DNA of 18,681 bases from an uncultured Devosia sp. (GTDB lineage: Bacteria; Pseudomonadota; Alphaproteobacteria; Rhizobiales; Devosiaceae): the NCBI GenBank assembly GCA_934553185.1, contig CAKTFF010000010.1, forward strand, positions 1-18,681, in the 5' to 3' direction. The notes under the pieces were generated by a model, which made no database searches, had not been told where the DNA came from, and saw only the letters and a list, made by a program, of their open reading frames with translations. The translations under genes and the position numbers were made by a program. Positions 7,257-16,038 of the stretch are shown here, in pieces (the first letter of the stretch is position 1; the number at the start of each line of letters is the position of its first letter).

Positions 7257-7976
7257 ATGGCGCCGGCCTATAAACGCATTCTCCTCAAGGTTTCGGGCGA
7301 AGCGCTATCGGGCGACCAGCAGTTTGGTATTCAACCTGAATTTTTGGCAGGCGTCGCCGGACAGATCGCCGAAGTGGCGCGCACCGGCGTCGAGGTGGCC
7401 ATCGTCACCGGCGGGGGCAACATCTTCCGCGGCATGGCTGTAGCCGCCAATGGCGGAGATCGTGTCACGGCTGACATGATGGGCACGCTGGGCACGGTGA
7501 TCAATGCCCTTGCTCTTGCCGGAGCGCTGACGGCAGCTGGCGTCAAGGCCAAGGTGTTCAGCGCCACGACCATGCCGTCCGTAGCCGATACCTATACGGC
7601 ACGCGCCGCCAAGGCAGCGCTGGACGATGGCTATGTGGTCGTGCTGGGCGGCGGCATCGGCAACCCGTTTTTCACCACCGACACGGCTGCAGCCCTGCGC
7701 GGCATCGAGCTGGGATGCGACGTTGTGCTCAAGGGCACCAATGTCGATGGCGTGTACTCGGCCGATCCCAAAAAGGATCCAAACGCCGTCCGCTACGACC
7801 AGATCAGCCATGACGACGTGATCAGCCAGAACCTGCGTGTCATGGATACGGCAGCCTTTGCGCTTGCCCGCGACAACAACCTGCCGATAATCGTATATGC
7901 ATTGGACGACAAGGAAGGCCTGTCCGGCGTGCTGGCCGGCCGCGTTCGCAGCACACGTGTTGGCAAGCCTCTCTAG
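7257..7976 (+). CDS. pyrH: UMP kinase
   Basis: UMP kinase phosphorylates UMP to UDP in pyrimidine nucleotide synthesis. In bacteria it is an amino-acid-kinase-fold hexamer, usually activated by GTP and inhibited by UTP. The 239-residue length is typical. Motifs are KRILLKVSGEAL (6-17), the glycine loop TGGGNIFRG (51-59), DRVTADMMGTLGTVINALAL (68-87), FSATTMPSVADTY (101-113), the GGGIGNPFFTTDTAA nucleotide-binding segment (131-145) and KGTNVDGVYSADP (159-171). AAGGGA lies upstream of the ATG. It heads a cluster with frr 17 nt downstream, the conserved bacterial order. Confidence 0.98.
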   Translation: MAPAYKRILLKVSGEALSGDQQFGIQPEFLAGVAGQIAEVARTGVEVAIVTGGGNIFRGMAVAANGGDRVTADMMGTLGTVINALALAGALTAAGVKAKVFSATTMPSVADTYTARAAKAALDDGYVVVLGGGIGNPFFTTDTAAALRGIELGCDVVLKGTNVDGVYSADPKKDPNAVRYDQISHDDVISQNLRVMDTAAFALARDNNLPIIVYALDDKEGLSGVLAGRVRSTRVGKPL

Positions 7977-7993
7977 CCTGAAGGACGACGACC

Positions 7994-8548
7994 ATGGCCT
8001 ATGACCTTTCCGATCTCAAGAACCGCATGGCCAAGTCCATTGCCTCGCTGCGCGACGAACTGGCCGGCCTTCGCACAGGTCGTGCCAGCGCCAGCTTGCT
8101 GGAGCCGGTGACCGTTGAGGCCTATGGCTCGCGCATGCCGCTCAACCAGGTGGCAACGGTGACCGTTCCCGAGCCGCGCATGCTCAGCGTCCAGGTTTGG
8201 GATCGCCAGATGGCGAACGCGGTAGAAAAGGCAATTCGCGACAGCGGGCTGGGTCTGAACCCGATGGGCGAGGGGCAGGTGATCCGTGTGCCGCTACCCG
8301 AACTCAACGAGCAGCGCCGTAAGGAACTGGCCAAGGTCGCCCACAACTATGCCGAGGCAGCGCGCGTCGCTGTCCGCCACATCCGTCGCGATGGCATGGA
8401 TGCGCTCAAGAAGGCCGAAAAGGATGGCGACCTGGCCCAGGACGATGCGCGCGCGCAGACCGATCTGGTGCAGAAAGCTACCGACGCAGCCGTAGCCGAA
8501 ATCGACCAGGTCGTGGCCGCAAAAGAAGCGGAAATCATGCAGGTCTAA
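7994..8548 (+). CDS. frr: Ribosome recycling factor
   Basis: RRF works with EF-G to split the post-termination ribosome. The 184 residues match the family's usual 185 or so. The three-helix bundle carries the conserved [15 protein letters not shown] (about 25-39), the domain II strand [10 protein letters not shown] (61-70), LGLNP (86-90), and the long helix [20 protein letters not shown] with HIRRD (about 107-133). The gene lies 17 nt after pyrH, with GAAGGACG before the ATG, and 28 nt before uppS. Confidence 0.98.
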   Translation: MAYDLSDLKNRMAKSIASLRDELAGLRTGRASASLLEPVTVEAYGSRMPLNQVATVTVPEPRMLSVQVWDRQMANAVEKAIRDSGLGLNPMGEGQVIRVPLPELNEQRRKELAKVAHNYAEAARVAVRHIRRDGMDALKKAEKDGDLAQDDARAQTDLVQKATDAAVAEIDQVVAAKEAEIMQV

Positions 8549-8576
8549 GCGGCTCAACTGCGCCGGGAGGGCGTAG

Positions 8577-9334
<758 letters not shown>

Positions 9335-9338
<4 letters not shown>

Positions 9339-10195
9339 GCAATCCGGGCGGCTCAGCGCCAGACAATGTTCCAGGCCGTCGGCGGACCTGGTCTGACCTT
9401 GGGCCAAGGCTGGGTTCGGCGGCCGTGCTCATCGCTTTAACCGTTACGGCGATCTATCTCGGCGGTTTCTTTTTTGCCCTTGTCGTCGGCACCGCCTTTG
9501 CCTTGGCCTATCGCGAATGGGAAACCATGGTGTCGCGCGCGCCGCTCACACCGGGCGGCATGGTGTTGATTGCCTTGGTGGGGCTCTCGGGGCTTGTTTA
9601 TCCAGTCTTCGGGCCTTTGAGCACCGTAGTTGTCATCGGCGTCGCTTGTGTCGTCGCAGCAGCGATGCGCGGCGAAGGTACCGTCTGGCGCATTCTGGGC
9701 CTGCTGATCTATGGCGCCATCATTGTTGCGGCGCTGGCGCTGCGCGGCGACACCCTGACAGGGGTGTGGGCCGGGCTTTACCTCGGCACTGTGGTCTGGA
9801 TGACCGATTCTGCCGCCTTCTTCACCGGACGGCAGATTGGCGGCGAGAAGCTGGCGCCCGATATTTCCCCCTCCAAGACCTGGTCGGGAGCGCTCGGCGG
9901 TTTGGCCCTCGGCAGTGGGGCAGGGCTCCTCGTCTGGGTGCTGGCAACAGATTCGCCGTGGTGGATCGGGCTTGTTTTATCTGCGACGATCAGCGTCCTG
10001 GGTCAGCTTGGCGATTTGTGCGAAAGTGCTATCAAGCGCTATTTCCGCATCAAGGACAGCGGCGACATCATTCCCGGCCATGGCGGGCTGATGGATCGGC
10101 TCGACAGCCTCACATTCGGCGTCTTGCTGGTGCTGGTGGTCGGCGCATGGCATGGCGGCTTCGATGCGGTCGCCGAAGGCCTGCTGCACTGGTAG
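9335..10195 (+). CDS. cdsA: Phosphatidate cytidylyltransferase
   Basis: CdsA converts phosphatidic acid and CTP to CDP-diacylglycerol, the branch point of phospholipid synthesis, in the inner membrane. The 286-residue protein has about eight hydrophobic segments between residues 28 and 275. ISPSKTWSGALGG (177-189) precedes the CDP-alcohol signature at 231-258 (SAIKRYFRIKD, then GHGGLMDRLD), which carries the conserved Lys, Asp and His. The GTG start at 9335 overlaps the uppS TGA (sequence GTGA), with GGAGG about 11 nt upstream. It is followed after 27 nt by rseP. In many alphaproteobacteria dxr sits at this junction; here it does not. Confidence 0.96.
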
Positions 10196-10222
10196 GCAAT
10201 CCGCCAAACTTGAAGGACGCAG

Positions 10223-11344
10223 ATGTTCGACAACTTCCTCTGGATCAACGTCGTCTGGATCCTCGCCTTCATCGTCTTCGTGCACGAGATGGGGCACTAC
10301 CTCGTCGCCCGTTGGAACGGGGTGGCGGTCGATGCCTTTTCCATCGGTTTTGGGCCTGAATTGATCGGCTGGAATGACCGGCGTGGTACGCGCTGGAAGA
10401 TTTCAGCGATTCCACTCGGCGGCTACGTCAAGTTCACCGGCGACATGAACGCTGCGAGCGTCCCCGATCCCGAAGCTCTGGCCCAGGTCGATCCTGCGCT
10501 GGCGCCACACCTGTTTGCCAACAAAAACGTCTGGCAGCGTATCGCCGTGGTGGTGGCTGGCCCTCTGGCCAATGTGATCCTCACCTTTTTGATCCTTTAT
10601 GCCCTGCTGCTCGGCTATGGCCGCTACTCCGTTCCGCCGGTCGTTGGTACGGTTGTCGCCGGTTCGGTTGCCGAGGCCGCCGGCATGCAGCCGGGTGACG
10701 TGATCGTCTCCGTTGATGGCTACACCGTTCGCAGCTTTGATGACTTGGTGCGCTTGGTTGGTACCAGCCCGGGGCGTCCGGTGACGCTGGAGTTGGAGCG
10801 TGATGCGCAACTGCTGTCGCTAAACGTTGTTCCCGAAGTGGCCGAAACGCAGGATCGCTTCGGCAACACGCAGCGGGTCGGCCGATTGGGCGTCACCCGC
10901 GACGTTGCGGAAACCGATCTGACCCATTATCGGCCGGGCCCCGTGGAAGCGGTTTGGATGACGGTGGATGAGATTCGCTTCATCATCCAGCGGACTTTCG
11001 CCTATCTGGGAGACTTCTTTGTCGGGCGGGGGGACTTCTCGCAGCTCGGCGGGCCGGTGAAGGTCGCGGATGTCTCGGGCGAGGTGGCTTCGCTGGGTTT
11101 GATTCCCCTGATCAGCCTGATGGCGATGCTCTCGCTCAATATCGGCATTTTCAATCTTCTGCCCGTGCCCATGCTCGATGGCGGCCACCTTCTCTACTAC
11201 CTCGTGGAGGCGGCACGCGGGCGCCCACTCAGCACGCGGACTCAGGAGATCGGGTTCCGTTTTGGCTTCGCCCTGGTCATGGCGCTGATGGTGTTCACGC
11301 TCGTCAACGACACCGTTTTCAGCTACTTTGGAATCCTGCGCTAA
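10223..11344 (+). CDS. rseP: RIP metalloprotease RseP (site-2 protease)
   Basis: This intramembrane zinc metalloprotease cleaves anti-sigma factors and remnant signal peptides. Caulobacter MmpA is a characterised alphaproteobacterial relative. The 373 residues show the zinc site HEMGH (H21, E22, H25) in the first membrane helix. The conserved PLGGYVKF (64-71) follows, and one clear PDZ domain spans about 140-205 (GMQPGDVIVSVDG). The C-terminal NLLPVPMLDGGH (311-322) has the third zinc ligand D319. E. coli RseP has two PDZ domains; I see only one here, a little over 60 residues long. AAGGA precedes the ATG. A 143-nt gap separates the gene from bamA. Confidence 0.96.
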   Translation: MFDNFLWINVVWILAFIVFVHEMGHYLVARWNGVAVDAFSIGFGPELIGWNDRRGTRWKISAIPLGGYVKFTGDMNAASVPDPEALAQVDPALAPHLFANKNVWQRIAVVVAGPLANVILTFLILYALLLGYGRYSVPPVVGTVVAGSVAEAAGMQPGDVIVSVDGYTVRSFDDLVRLVGTSPGRPVTLELERDAQLLSLNVVPEVAETQDRFGNTQRVGRLGVTRDVAETDLTHYRPGPVEAVWMTVDEIRFIIQRTFAYLGDFFVGRGDFSQLGGPVKVADVSGEVASLGLIPLISLMAMLSLNIGIFNLLPVPMLDGGHLLYYLVEAARGRPLSTRTQEIGFRFGFALVMALMVFTLVNDTVFSYFGILR

Positions 11345-11424
11345 CTGCCTGTTAACCTTGGTTTGTAAGGTGTTGCAGGAATACAAGTGCACCAATCATT
11401 TGCTAACCGCGTCAGGGCTTCCGC

Positions 11425-11453
11425 CTTGTCCTTGGTTAAAAAGACGGTAAAAC
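11425..11453 (+). promoter_or_regulatory. Candidate promoter for bamA, with a CtrA-like TTAA motif in the spacer
   Basis: CTTGTC (11425-11430), 17 nt, then TAAAAC (11448-11453). This resembles the alphaproteobacterial CTTGAC-type -35 with a weak -10. Between them TTAA-N7-GTAA (11436-11450) is one base off the TTAA-N7-TTAA consensus of the cell-cycle regulator CtrA. The -10 ends 34 nt before the bamA start chosen here. No promoter or CtrA binding is proven. Confidence 0.35.
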
Positions 11454-11487
11454 GGTTCAATGGAGTTAGCTTGGGGGAGCGCTGTGC

Positions 11488-13656
11488 ATGGCGATTCCCC
11501 AAGCCCTGGTCGCAGAAGGCAACAAAAGCATGATCCATCCCACCAAGCTGATGCGCGGCGCTGTTCTGGCGCTTGCGATACTGGGTGCAGCCCCGCTCGC
11601 CGCGCCCGGCATTCCGCTTCTTGGCGCCGTCTCTGCCCAGGCTCAGGAGCAACTGGTTAGCTCCGTCCTGTTCGAGGGCAACCAGCGCTTCTCTGATGCG
11701 CAGCTTCTTGCCATGGTCGACATTTCGGCCTCAGGCATTTTGACCCAGCAGCGTCTGGCGGCCGATATCGAAAGCATTCGCCAGGCCTACGACCGGGATA
11801 GCTTCCGCGCCGTGTCGGTGACTGCTCGCACAGAAGCTGCAACTGATGGGCGCGTGCGCGTCATCTTCAATATCAACGAAGGCGATCGCGTTGGCATCGC
11901 CGCCATCAACTTCACCGGCAACAATTCCATCCCGGCCAGCACGCTTAAGAGCACCATGCTGACCAAGGAAACCGGAATTCTGAGCTGGCTGTTCAAGGAT
12001 GACGGGTATGACGAGCAGAAGCTTGCCGTCGATCGCGAACGCGTCCGCCTCTACTACGCCAACCGCGGCTTTCCTGACGTTCAGGTCAACTCCGTGGGCG
12101 AGTTTGATGCCACACGGAATGCTTATTTCATCAACTTCACGGTCAACGAGGGCCAGAAGTACGAATTCGCCAATGTTGGTATCGAAACCAGCATCGAGGG
12201 CCTGAACACCGATGCCCTTAAGGGTACGGTGGAGACAGGGCAGGGCAGTGCCTATTCGGCCGCTGACCTGCAGAAGAGCATCGACGACATGGCCTATGAG
12301 GCCACGACGCAGGGCTACTCCTTTGTGGATGTCCGCGCCCGCCTAGACCGCGATGTCGCAAACGGCACGTTCAACGTGACCTACCTGGTCGACGAAGGTG
12401 CTCGTCTCTATGTCGAGCGTGTCAACATCACCGGCAACACCAAGACCCGTGATTTCGTGATCCGTCGTGAGCTGGAGTTCGCCGAAGGCGACCCCTTCAA
12501 TCGTGCACTGATCACTCGTGGCCGCCAGAACATCGAAGGCCTGGGCTTCTTCTCGGCTGTCGACGTGTCCACGGGTCCCGGTTCTGCCGCCGATCAGGTC
12601 GTGATCAACATTGCTGTGACCGAAACCCCGACGGGCGAATATGGCGCGAGCGCCGGCTACACGACCGAAGGTGGTGGCAGCCTCCTGGGTGAACTGTCGC
12701 TGACCGAACGCAACTTCATGGGTCGTGGCCAGTATCTGCGTGCCTCCGTTGGCGCGACGCAGACCGGTCGTACCTTTGACTTCTCGTTCACCGAGCCACG
12801 CTTTATGGGGCTCAAGGTTTCCACCGGCATTGATGTGTACCACCGCATCAACGACGAGAGCGATGTTGGTCGCTATGGTTACCAGGCAACCGGTGGTCAG
12901 CTCCGAGTCGGCGTGCCACTGACCGGCGATCTGTCGGCATCCCTGTTCGCTGGTGTTGATCGTAAGCTCATCACCGACAGCTCTGGCCGCGATTCGCGTC
13001 TGGTTGATGATGGCGACGAGTTCTTCAAGGCTTTCGCCGGTTACACCCTGAACTGGAACAGCCTCGACAATGCCCGCAAGCCGACCGAAGGTATCGTGGC
13101 CAGCTTCACCCAGCAGTATATCGGCTGGGACCACAGCCTGATCAAATCGGAAGCCCGCGCGCGTTACTTCCTGCCCCTGGTGGAAGACAGCGGCATCGTC
13201 GCCAGCGTGCGTGGCCAAGCTGGCATGATCAACGACCTCAGCGGTGATGGCGTCCATACCGTGGAAGCTTTCATGCCCGGCACGCAACTGATCCGTGGCT
13301 TCGAAGGTCGTGGTCTGGGTCCGAAGCTGGAGAACGGCGAATATCTTGGCGCAGTGGCTTATGCCGGCCTCTCTGCCGAGGTGCAGTTCCCGATCCCGGT
13401 TCTGCCCGAAAGCTACGGCATTTCTGGCGCCGTGTTCGCTGACGCTGCGTGGATCGGTGGCGAGGAGTTCCCCGATACCAACGGCAATGATGTCGATCCG
13501 GACAGCATCGACGTGCCGGTGCGCACCTCGATCGGTGCCTCGCTGATCTGGGAATCGCCCTTTGGTCCGCTGCGTGGCGACTATGCTCACGTGCTGAACA
13601 AGTCGAGCGCGGACCGGACGCAGGAATTCCAGTTGACCCTGTCGACTTTGTTCTAG
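11488..13656 (+). CDS. bamA: Outer membrane protein assembly factor BamA
   Basis: BamA is the essential Omp85 insertase that folds beta-barrel proteins into the outer membrane. The 722-residue precursor has a signal peptide with a probable cut after AQA (residue 52). A run of POTRA domains follows (about 54-385; VLFEGNQRFSD opens the first). A 16-strand-type barrel runs to the end, with the L6 motif LIRGFEGRGLG (R603) and a terminal Phe fitting the beta-signal. Start choice: the ATG at 11488 has GGGGGAG 8 nt upstream but gives an unusually long pre-region. The ATG at 11530 gives a cleaner signal peptide (MIHPTKLMRG) with a weaker site. Neighbours rseP and the lpx genes are the conserved context. 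No skp follows. Confidence 0.96.
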   Translation: MAIPQALVAEGNKSMIHPTKLMRGAVLALAILGAAPLAAPGIPLLGAVSAQAQEQLVSSVLFEGNQRFSDAQLLAMVDISASGILTQQRLAADIESIRQAYDRDSFRAVSVTARTEAATDGRVRVIFNINEGDRVGIAAINFTGNNSIPASTLKSTMLTKETGILSWLFKDDGYDEQKLAVDRERVRLYYANRGFPDVQVNSVGEFDATRNAYFINFTVNEGQKYEFANVGIETSIEGLNTDALKGTVETGQGSAYSAADLQKSIDDMAYEATTQGYSFVDVRARLDRDVANGTFNVTYLVDEGARLYVERVNITGNTKTRDFVIRRELEFAEGDPFNRALITRGRQNIEGLGFFSAVDVSTGPGSAADQVVINIAVTETPTGEYGASAGYTTEGGGSLLGELSLTERNFMGRGQYLRASVGATQTGRTFDFSFTEPRFMGLKVSTGIDVYHRINDESDVGRYGYQATGGQLRVGVPLTGDLSASLFAGVDRKLITDSSGRDSRLVDDGDEFFKAFAGYTLNWNSLDNARKPTEGIVASFTQQYIGWDHSLIKSEARARYFLPLVEDSGIVASVRGQAGMINDLSGDGVHTVEAFMPGTQLIRGFEGRGLGPKLENGEYLGAVAYAGLSAEVQFPIPVLPESYGISGAVFADAAWIGGEEFPDTNGNDVDPDSIDVPVRTSIGASLIWESPFGPLRGDYAHVLNKSSADRTQEFQLTLSTLF

Positions 13657-13680
13657 TCGGCATCGCTTGAAACGGTTGAT

Positions 13681-13719
13681 AGAGCCGCGGGACGGTAGCG
13701 CCCGCGGCTCTTTTCTTTT
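13681..13719 (+). terminator. Strong rho-independent terminator between bamA and lpxD
   Basis: AGAGCCGCGGG (13681-13691) pairs perfectly with CCCGCGGCTCT (13701-13711), an 11-bp GC-rich stem with a 9-nt loop, followed by TTTTCTTTT. It starts 24 nt after the bamA stop. The T-tract ends only 11 nt before the lpxD ATG. Confidence 0.93.
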
Positions 13720-13730
13720 AAGTGGCAGTC

Positions 13731-14759
13731 ATGGTCGACACGCGTTTCCACCCTTTCGCCGGTTCACTCTCCCTCGGCGATCTTTTGCGTAAGCTTGATC
13801 GTGCGGATATGGTCGGCGAACTCTCCCGCCCTGACCTGTTTGTCACCGGCGTCAGCGAGCTTGATCTGGCAGGCAGCGGTGACGTGGCGCTCGCAGCCCA
13901 TACTGATTACGCCCAAGATCTCCAGACCACATCGGCCGGCGCTGTGGTTGTGCTCCCTGCATTGCGCGAACTCGTGCCGGCAAGCAGCATCGCCGTTGTG
14001 GTCGACAAGCCGCATCACCTCTTTGCCGATATCCTCGACCAGCTTTATCCTGCCAGCACACGGGGGGTGATCAGCGCCAGCCGCGAGGACCTCGAAACGC
14101 CTTTACTGGAGCGTAACGTCGTCATCGGCGCCAATGTCGTGCTTGGACGCGGTGTGGAAATCGGCCGCAACACGGTGATCGGCGCCAACACCGTGATTGG
14201 TGCCGGCGTCACTATCGGACGAAACAGCACCATCGGCGCCAACTGCACCATCGACTGTGCCCACCTCGGCAACGAGGTCGTGGTCCATTCGGGCGTCCGC
14301 ATCGGCACCGAGGGATTTGGCTGGCTCGATTTTGGCCGTGGGAACCGCAAGGTGCCGCAACTGGGCCGCGTACTGATCCAGGATCGGGTCGAGATCGGCG
14401 CCAACTCGACGCTTGATCGTGGCGCCTTAGGCGACACGGTGATTGGCGAAGGCACCAAGATCGATAACCTCGTCCAGATCGGACACAACTGCAAGCTGGG
14501 CCGCAACTGCCTGATTGCCGCCATGACCGGTCTTTCAGGCTCTACAGTGCTGGGCGATGGTGTGTTGATGGGCGGTGGCGTGGGCACATCAGGGCACCTG
14601 ACTATCGGTCAAGGCTCCGTCGTCCATGGGCGCGCTGCCGTGACGAAGGATTGGCCCGCCGGCAGCAAGCTTGCTGGTGCGCCGGCCCAAGATATAAGAG
14701 ATTTCTGGCGAGAGATCGCCACCATGCGCAAACTATCCAAGGGGGACAAGCGGGGATGA
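13731..14759 (+). CDS. lpxD: UDP-3-O-(3-hydroxyacyl)glucosamine N-acyltransferase
   Basis: LpxD adds the N-linked 3-hydroxyacyl chain from ACP to UDP-3-O-acylglucosamine, the third step of lipid A synthesis. With the ATG at 13731 the product has 342 residues. It has an N-terminal uridine-binding domain, then a left-handed beta-helix of hexapeptide repeats (from about residue 125, with IGANTVIGAG-like units). LVQIGHNCKLG carries the probable catalytic histidine H252, and a C-terminal helix ends the protein. A GTG at 13722 in the same frame would add three residues, but it is preceded only by the terminator's T-run. The ATG has a weak AAGTGG 5 nt upstream. The stop overlaps fabZ (ATGA), so lpxD-fabZ-lpxA-lpxB behaves as one coupled unit. 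Confidence 0.96.
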   Translation: MVDTRFHPFAGSLSLGDLLRKLDRADMVGELSRPDLFVTGVSELDLAGSGDVALAAHTDYAQDLQTTSAGAVVVLPALRELVPASSIAVVVDKPHHLFADILDQLYPASTRGVISASREDLETPLLERNVVIGANVVLGRGVEIGRNTVIGANTVIGAGVTIGRNSTIGANCTIDCAHLGNEVVVHSGVRIGTEGFGWLDFGRGNRKVPQLGRVLIQDRVEIGANSTLDRGALGDTVIGEGTKIDNLVQIGHNCKLGRNCLIAAMTGLSGSTVLGDGVLMGGGVGTSGHLTIGQGSVVHGRAAVTKDWPAGSKLAGAPAQDIRDFWREIATMRKLSKGDKRG

Positions 14760-15232
14760 CCGACAGCGCACCAGCGAGCACCGAACTTTCAGCAATGACG
14801 CTTGCCGAGATTCTGAAAAGCCTGCCGCACCGTTATCCGTTTTTGATGATCGACAAGATCATTAAGATTGACCGCGACGAAACTGCTGTTGGGATCAAGA
14901 ACGTCACCTATAACGAACCCATCTTCCAAGGCCACTTTCCAGAGAACCCAATTTTCCCGGGGGTTCTGATCATCGAGGGCATGGCGCAGACTGCCGGCGC
15001 CATCGTCATCAAGCATGACTCCGGTGGCGGAAAAAAGAACATCGTCTTGATGCTGGGCGTCGATAAAGCCAAGTTCCGCAAGCCTGCCGGCCCCGGCGAT
15101 ACGATTGAATTTCACATCAGCAAGATTCAGCGGCGCCGCAATGTCGGGCGCTACGAGGCAAAGGCGATCGTCGACGGCACGGTGATCGCCGAAGCCGAGA
15201 TCACCGCCATGATCGTCGAGGCCGCTTCGTGA
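14756..15232 (+). CDS. fabZ: 3-hydroxyacyl-ACP dehydratase FabZ
   Basis: FabZ dehydrates 3-hydroxyacyl-ACP to trans-2-enoyl-ACP in fatty acid elongation. It competes with LpxA and LpxD for 3-hydroxyacyl-ACP, which explains its place in this operon. The hotdog-fold protein has 158 residues. It has LPHRYPFLMIDKI (23-35) and the catalytic segment GHFPENPIFPGVLIIEGMAQTAG (59-81), with H60 and E74, the same 14-residue spacing as the known FabZ pair. The ATG at 14756 overlaps the lpxD stop by 4 nt. A longer in-frame extension inside lpxD is possible but shows no family similarity. The stop overlaps the GTG of lpxA by 4 nt. Confidence 0.97.
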   Translation: MTDSAPASTELSAMTLAEILKSLPHRYPFLMIDKIIKIDRDETAVGIKNVTYNEPIFQGHFPENPIFPGVLIIEGMAQTAGAIVIKHDSGGGKKNIVLMLGVDKAKFRKPAGPGDTIEFHISKIQRRRNVGRYEAKAIVDGTVIAEAEITAMIVEAAS

Positions 15233-16038
15233 GCCAACCCGTCGTTCATCCGACGGCAATTGTCGGATCAGGTGCGCGCCTGGCCGAAGGCGTCAAAATC
15301 GGGCCCTATTGCATTGTCGGCGACAATGTCGTGCTGCACCAAGGCGTTGAGCTGATCTCGCATGTGTCGGTCGATGGCCATACCGAGATCGGTGCTGGCA
15401 CGCAGATCTATCCATTTGCATCGGTGGGGCATAAGCCGCAGGACCTCAAATACCATGGCGAAGACTCCCGGCTGGTGATCGGCGAAAGGTGCGTGATCCG
15501 GGAGTCGGTTACCATTAATCCCGGCACCGAGGGCGGCGGCATGCTGACCCGGATCGGCAATGACTGTCTGCTGATGGCCAGCGCGCATGTGGCCCATGAC
15601 GTGGTTATCGGCAACAATGTCATCATGGCCAACTATGTCGGCATTGCCGGGCACTGCCAGATCGGCGACAACGTCATCTTTGGTGGCACCTGCGTGATCC
15701 ACCAGTTTACCCGCATCGGAGCTCATGCCTTTGTCGGTGCCCAGTCCATGGTTGACGGCGACGTCATTCCCTACGGCATGGCGGTGGGCAATCGTGCGGC
15801 GCTGACCGGCCTCAATTTGGTGGGGCTCAAGCGGCGCAACTTTGAGCGAGAGGCGATCCACCGCCTGCGTGCGGCCTATCGGCAGATCTTTGCCAGCGAA
15901 GGCACGTTGCGCGAGCGTGTCGAGGACGCGGCTGAGCTGTTCAAGAACGATGTTTTGGTGCAGGACGTCGTTGCCTTCATCGCCGCTGCATCAGATCGCC
16001 CGATCTTGATGCCGCGCAATGGCCGTGAAGCCGACTGA
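15229..16038 (+). CDS. lpxA: Acyl-ACP--UDP-N-acetylglucosamine O-acyltransferase
   Basis: LpxA transfers a 3-hydroxyacyl chain from ACP to UDP-GlcNAc, the first step of lipid A synthesis. It is a trimeric left-handed beta-helix enzyme. The 269 residues show hexapeptide repeats (IVGSGARLAEGVKIG and onward), GHKPQDLKYHGE (67-78), RESVTINPGT (91-100), and the catalytic segment SAHVAHD with H120 and H123. HQF (158-160) and a C-terminal helical domain (GLKRRNFERE) complete it. The residue aligned with the acyl-chain ruler Gly173 of E. coli is Ala171. The GTG start overlaps fabZ (GTGA). The TGA stop shares one base with the lpxB ATG, so lpxI, which often lies here in related genomes, is absent. Confidence 0.97.
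   Translation: MSQPVVHPTAIVGSGARLAEGVKIGPYCIVGDNVVLHQGVELISHVSVDGHTEIGAGTQIYPFASVGHKPQDLKYHGEDSRLVIGERCVIRESVTINPGTEGGGMLTRIGNDCLLMASAHVAHDVVIGNNVIMANYVGIAGHCQIGDNVIFGGTCVIHQFTRIGAHAFVGAQSMVDGDVIPYGMAVGNRAALTGLNLVGLKRRNFEREAIHRLRAAYRQIFASEGTLRERVEDAAELFKNDVLVQDVVAFIAAASDRPILMPRNGREAD

Noticed and set aside
12343..13590. Minus-strand open frame of 415 codons inside bamA
   Set aside because: It is antisense to the conserved BamA barrel, with a composition typical of a shadow frame and no ribosome binding site or family match.
14651..14755. Upstream extension of the fabZ frame into lpxD
   Set aside because: The residues do not resemble FabZ, and the ATGA overlap at 14756 is a standard coupled start.
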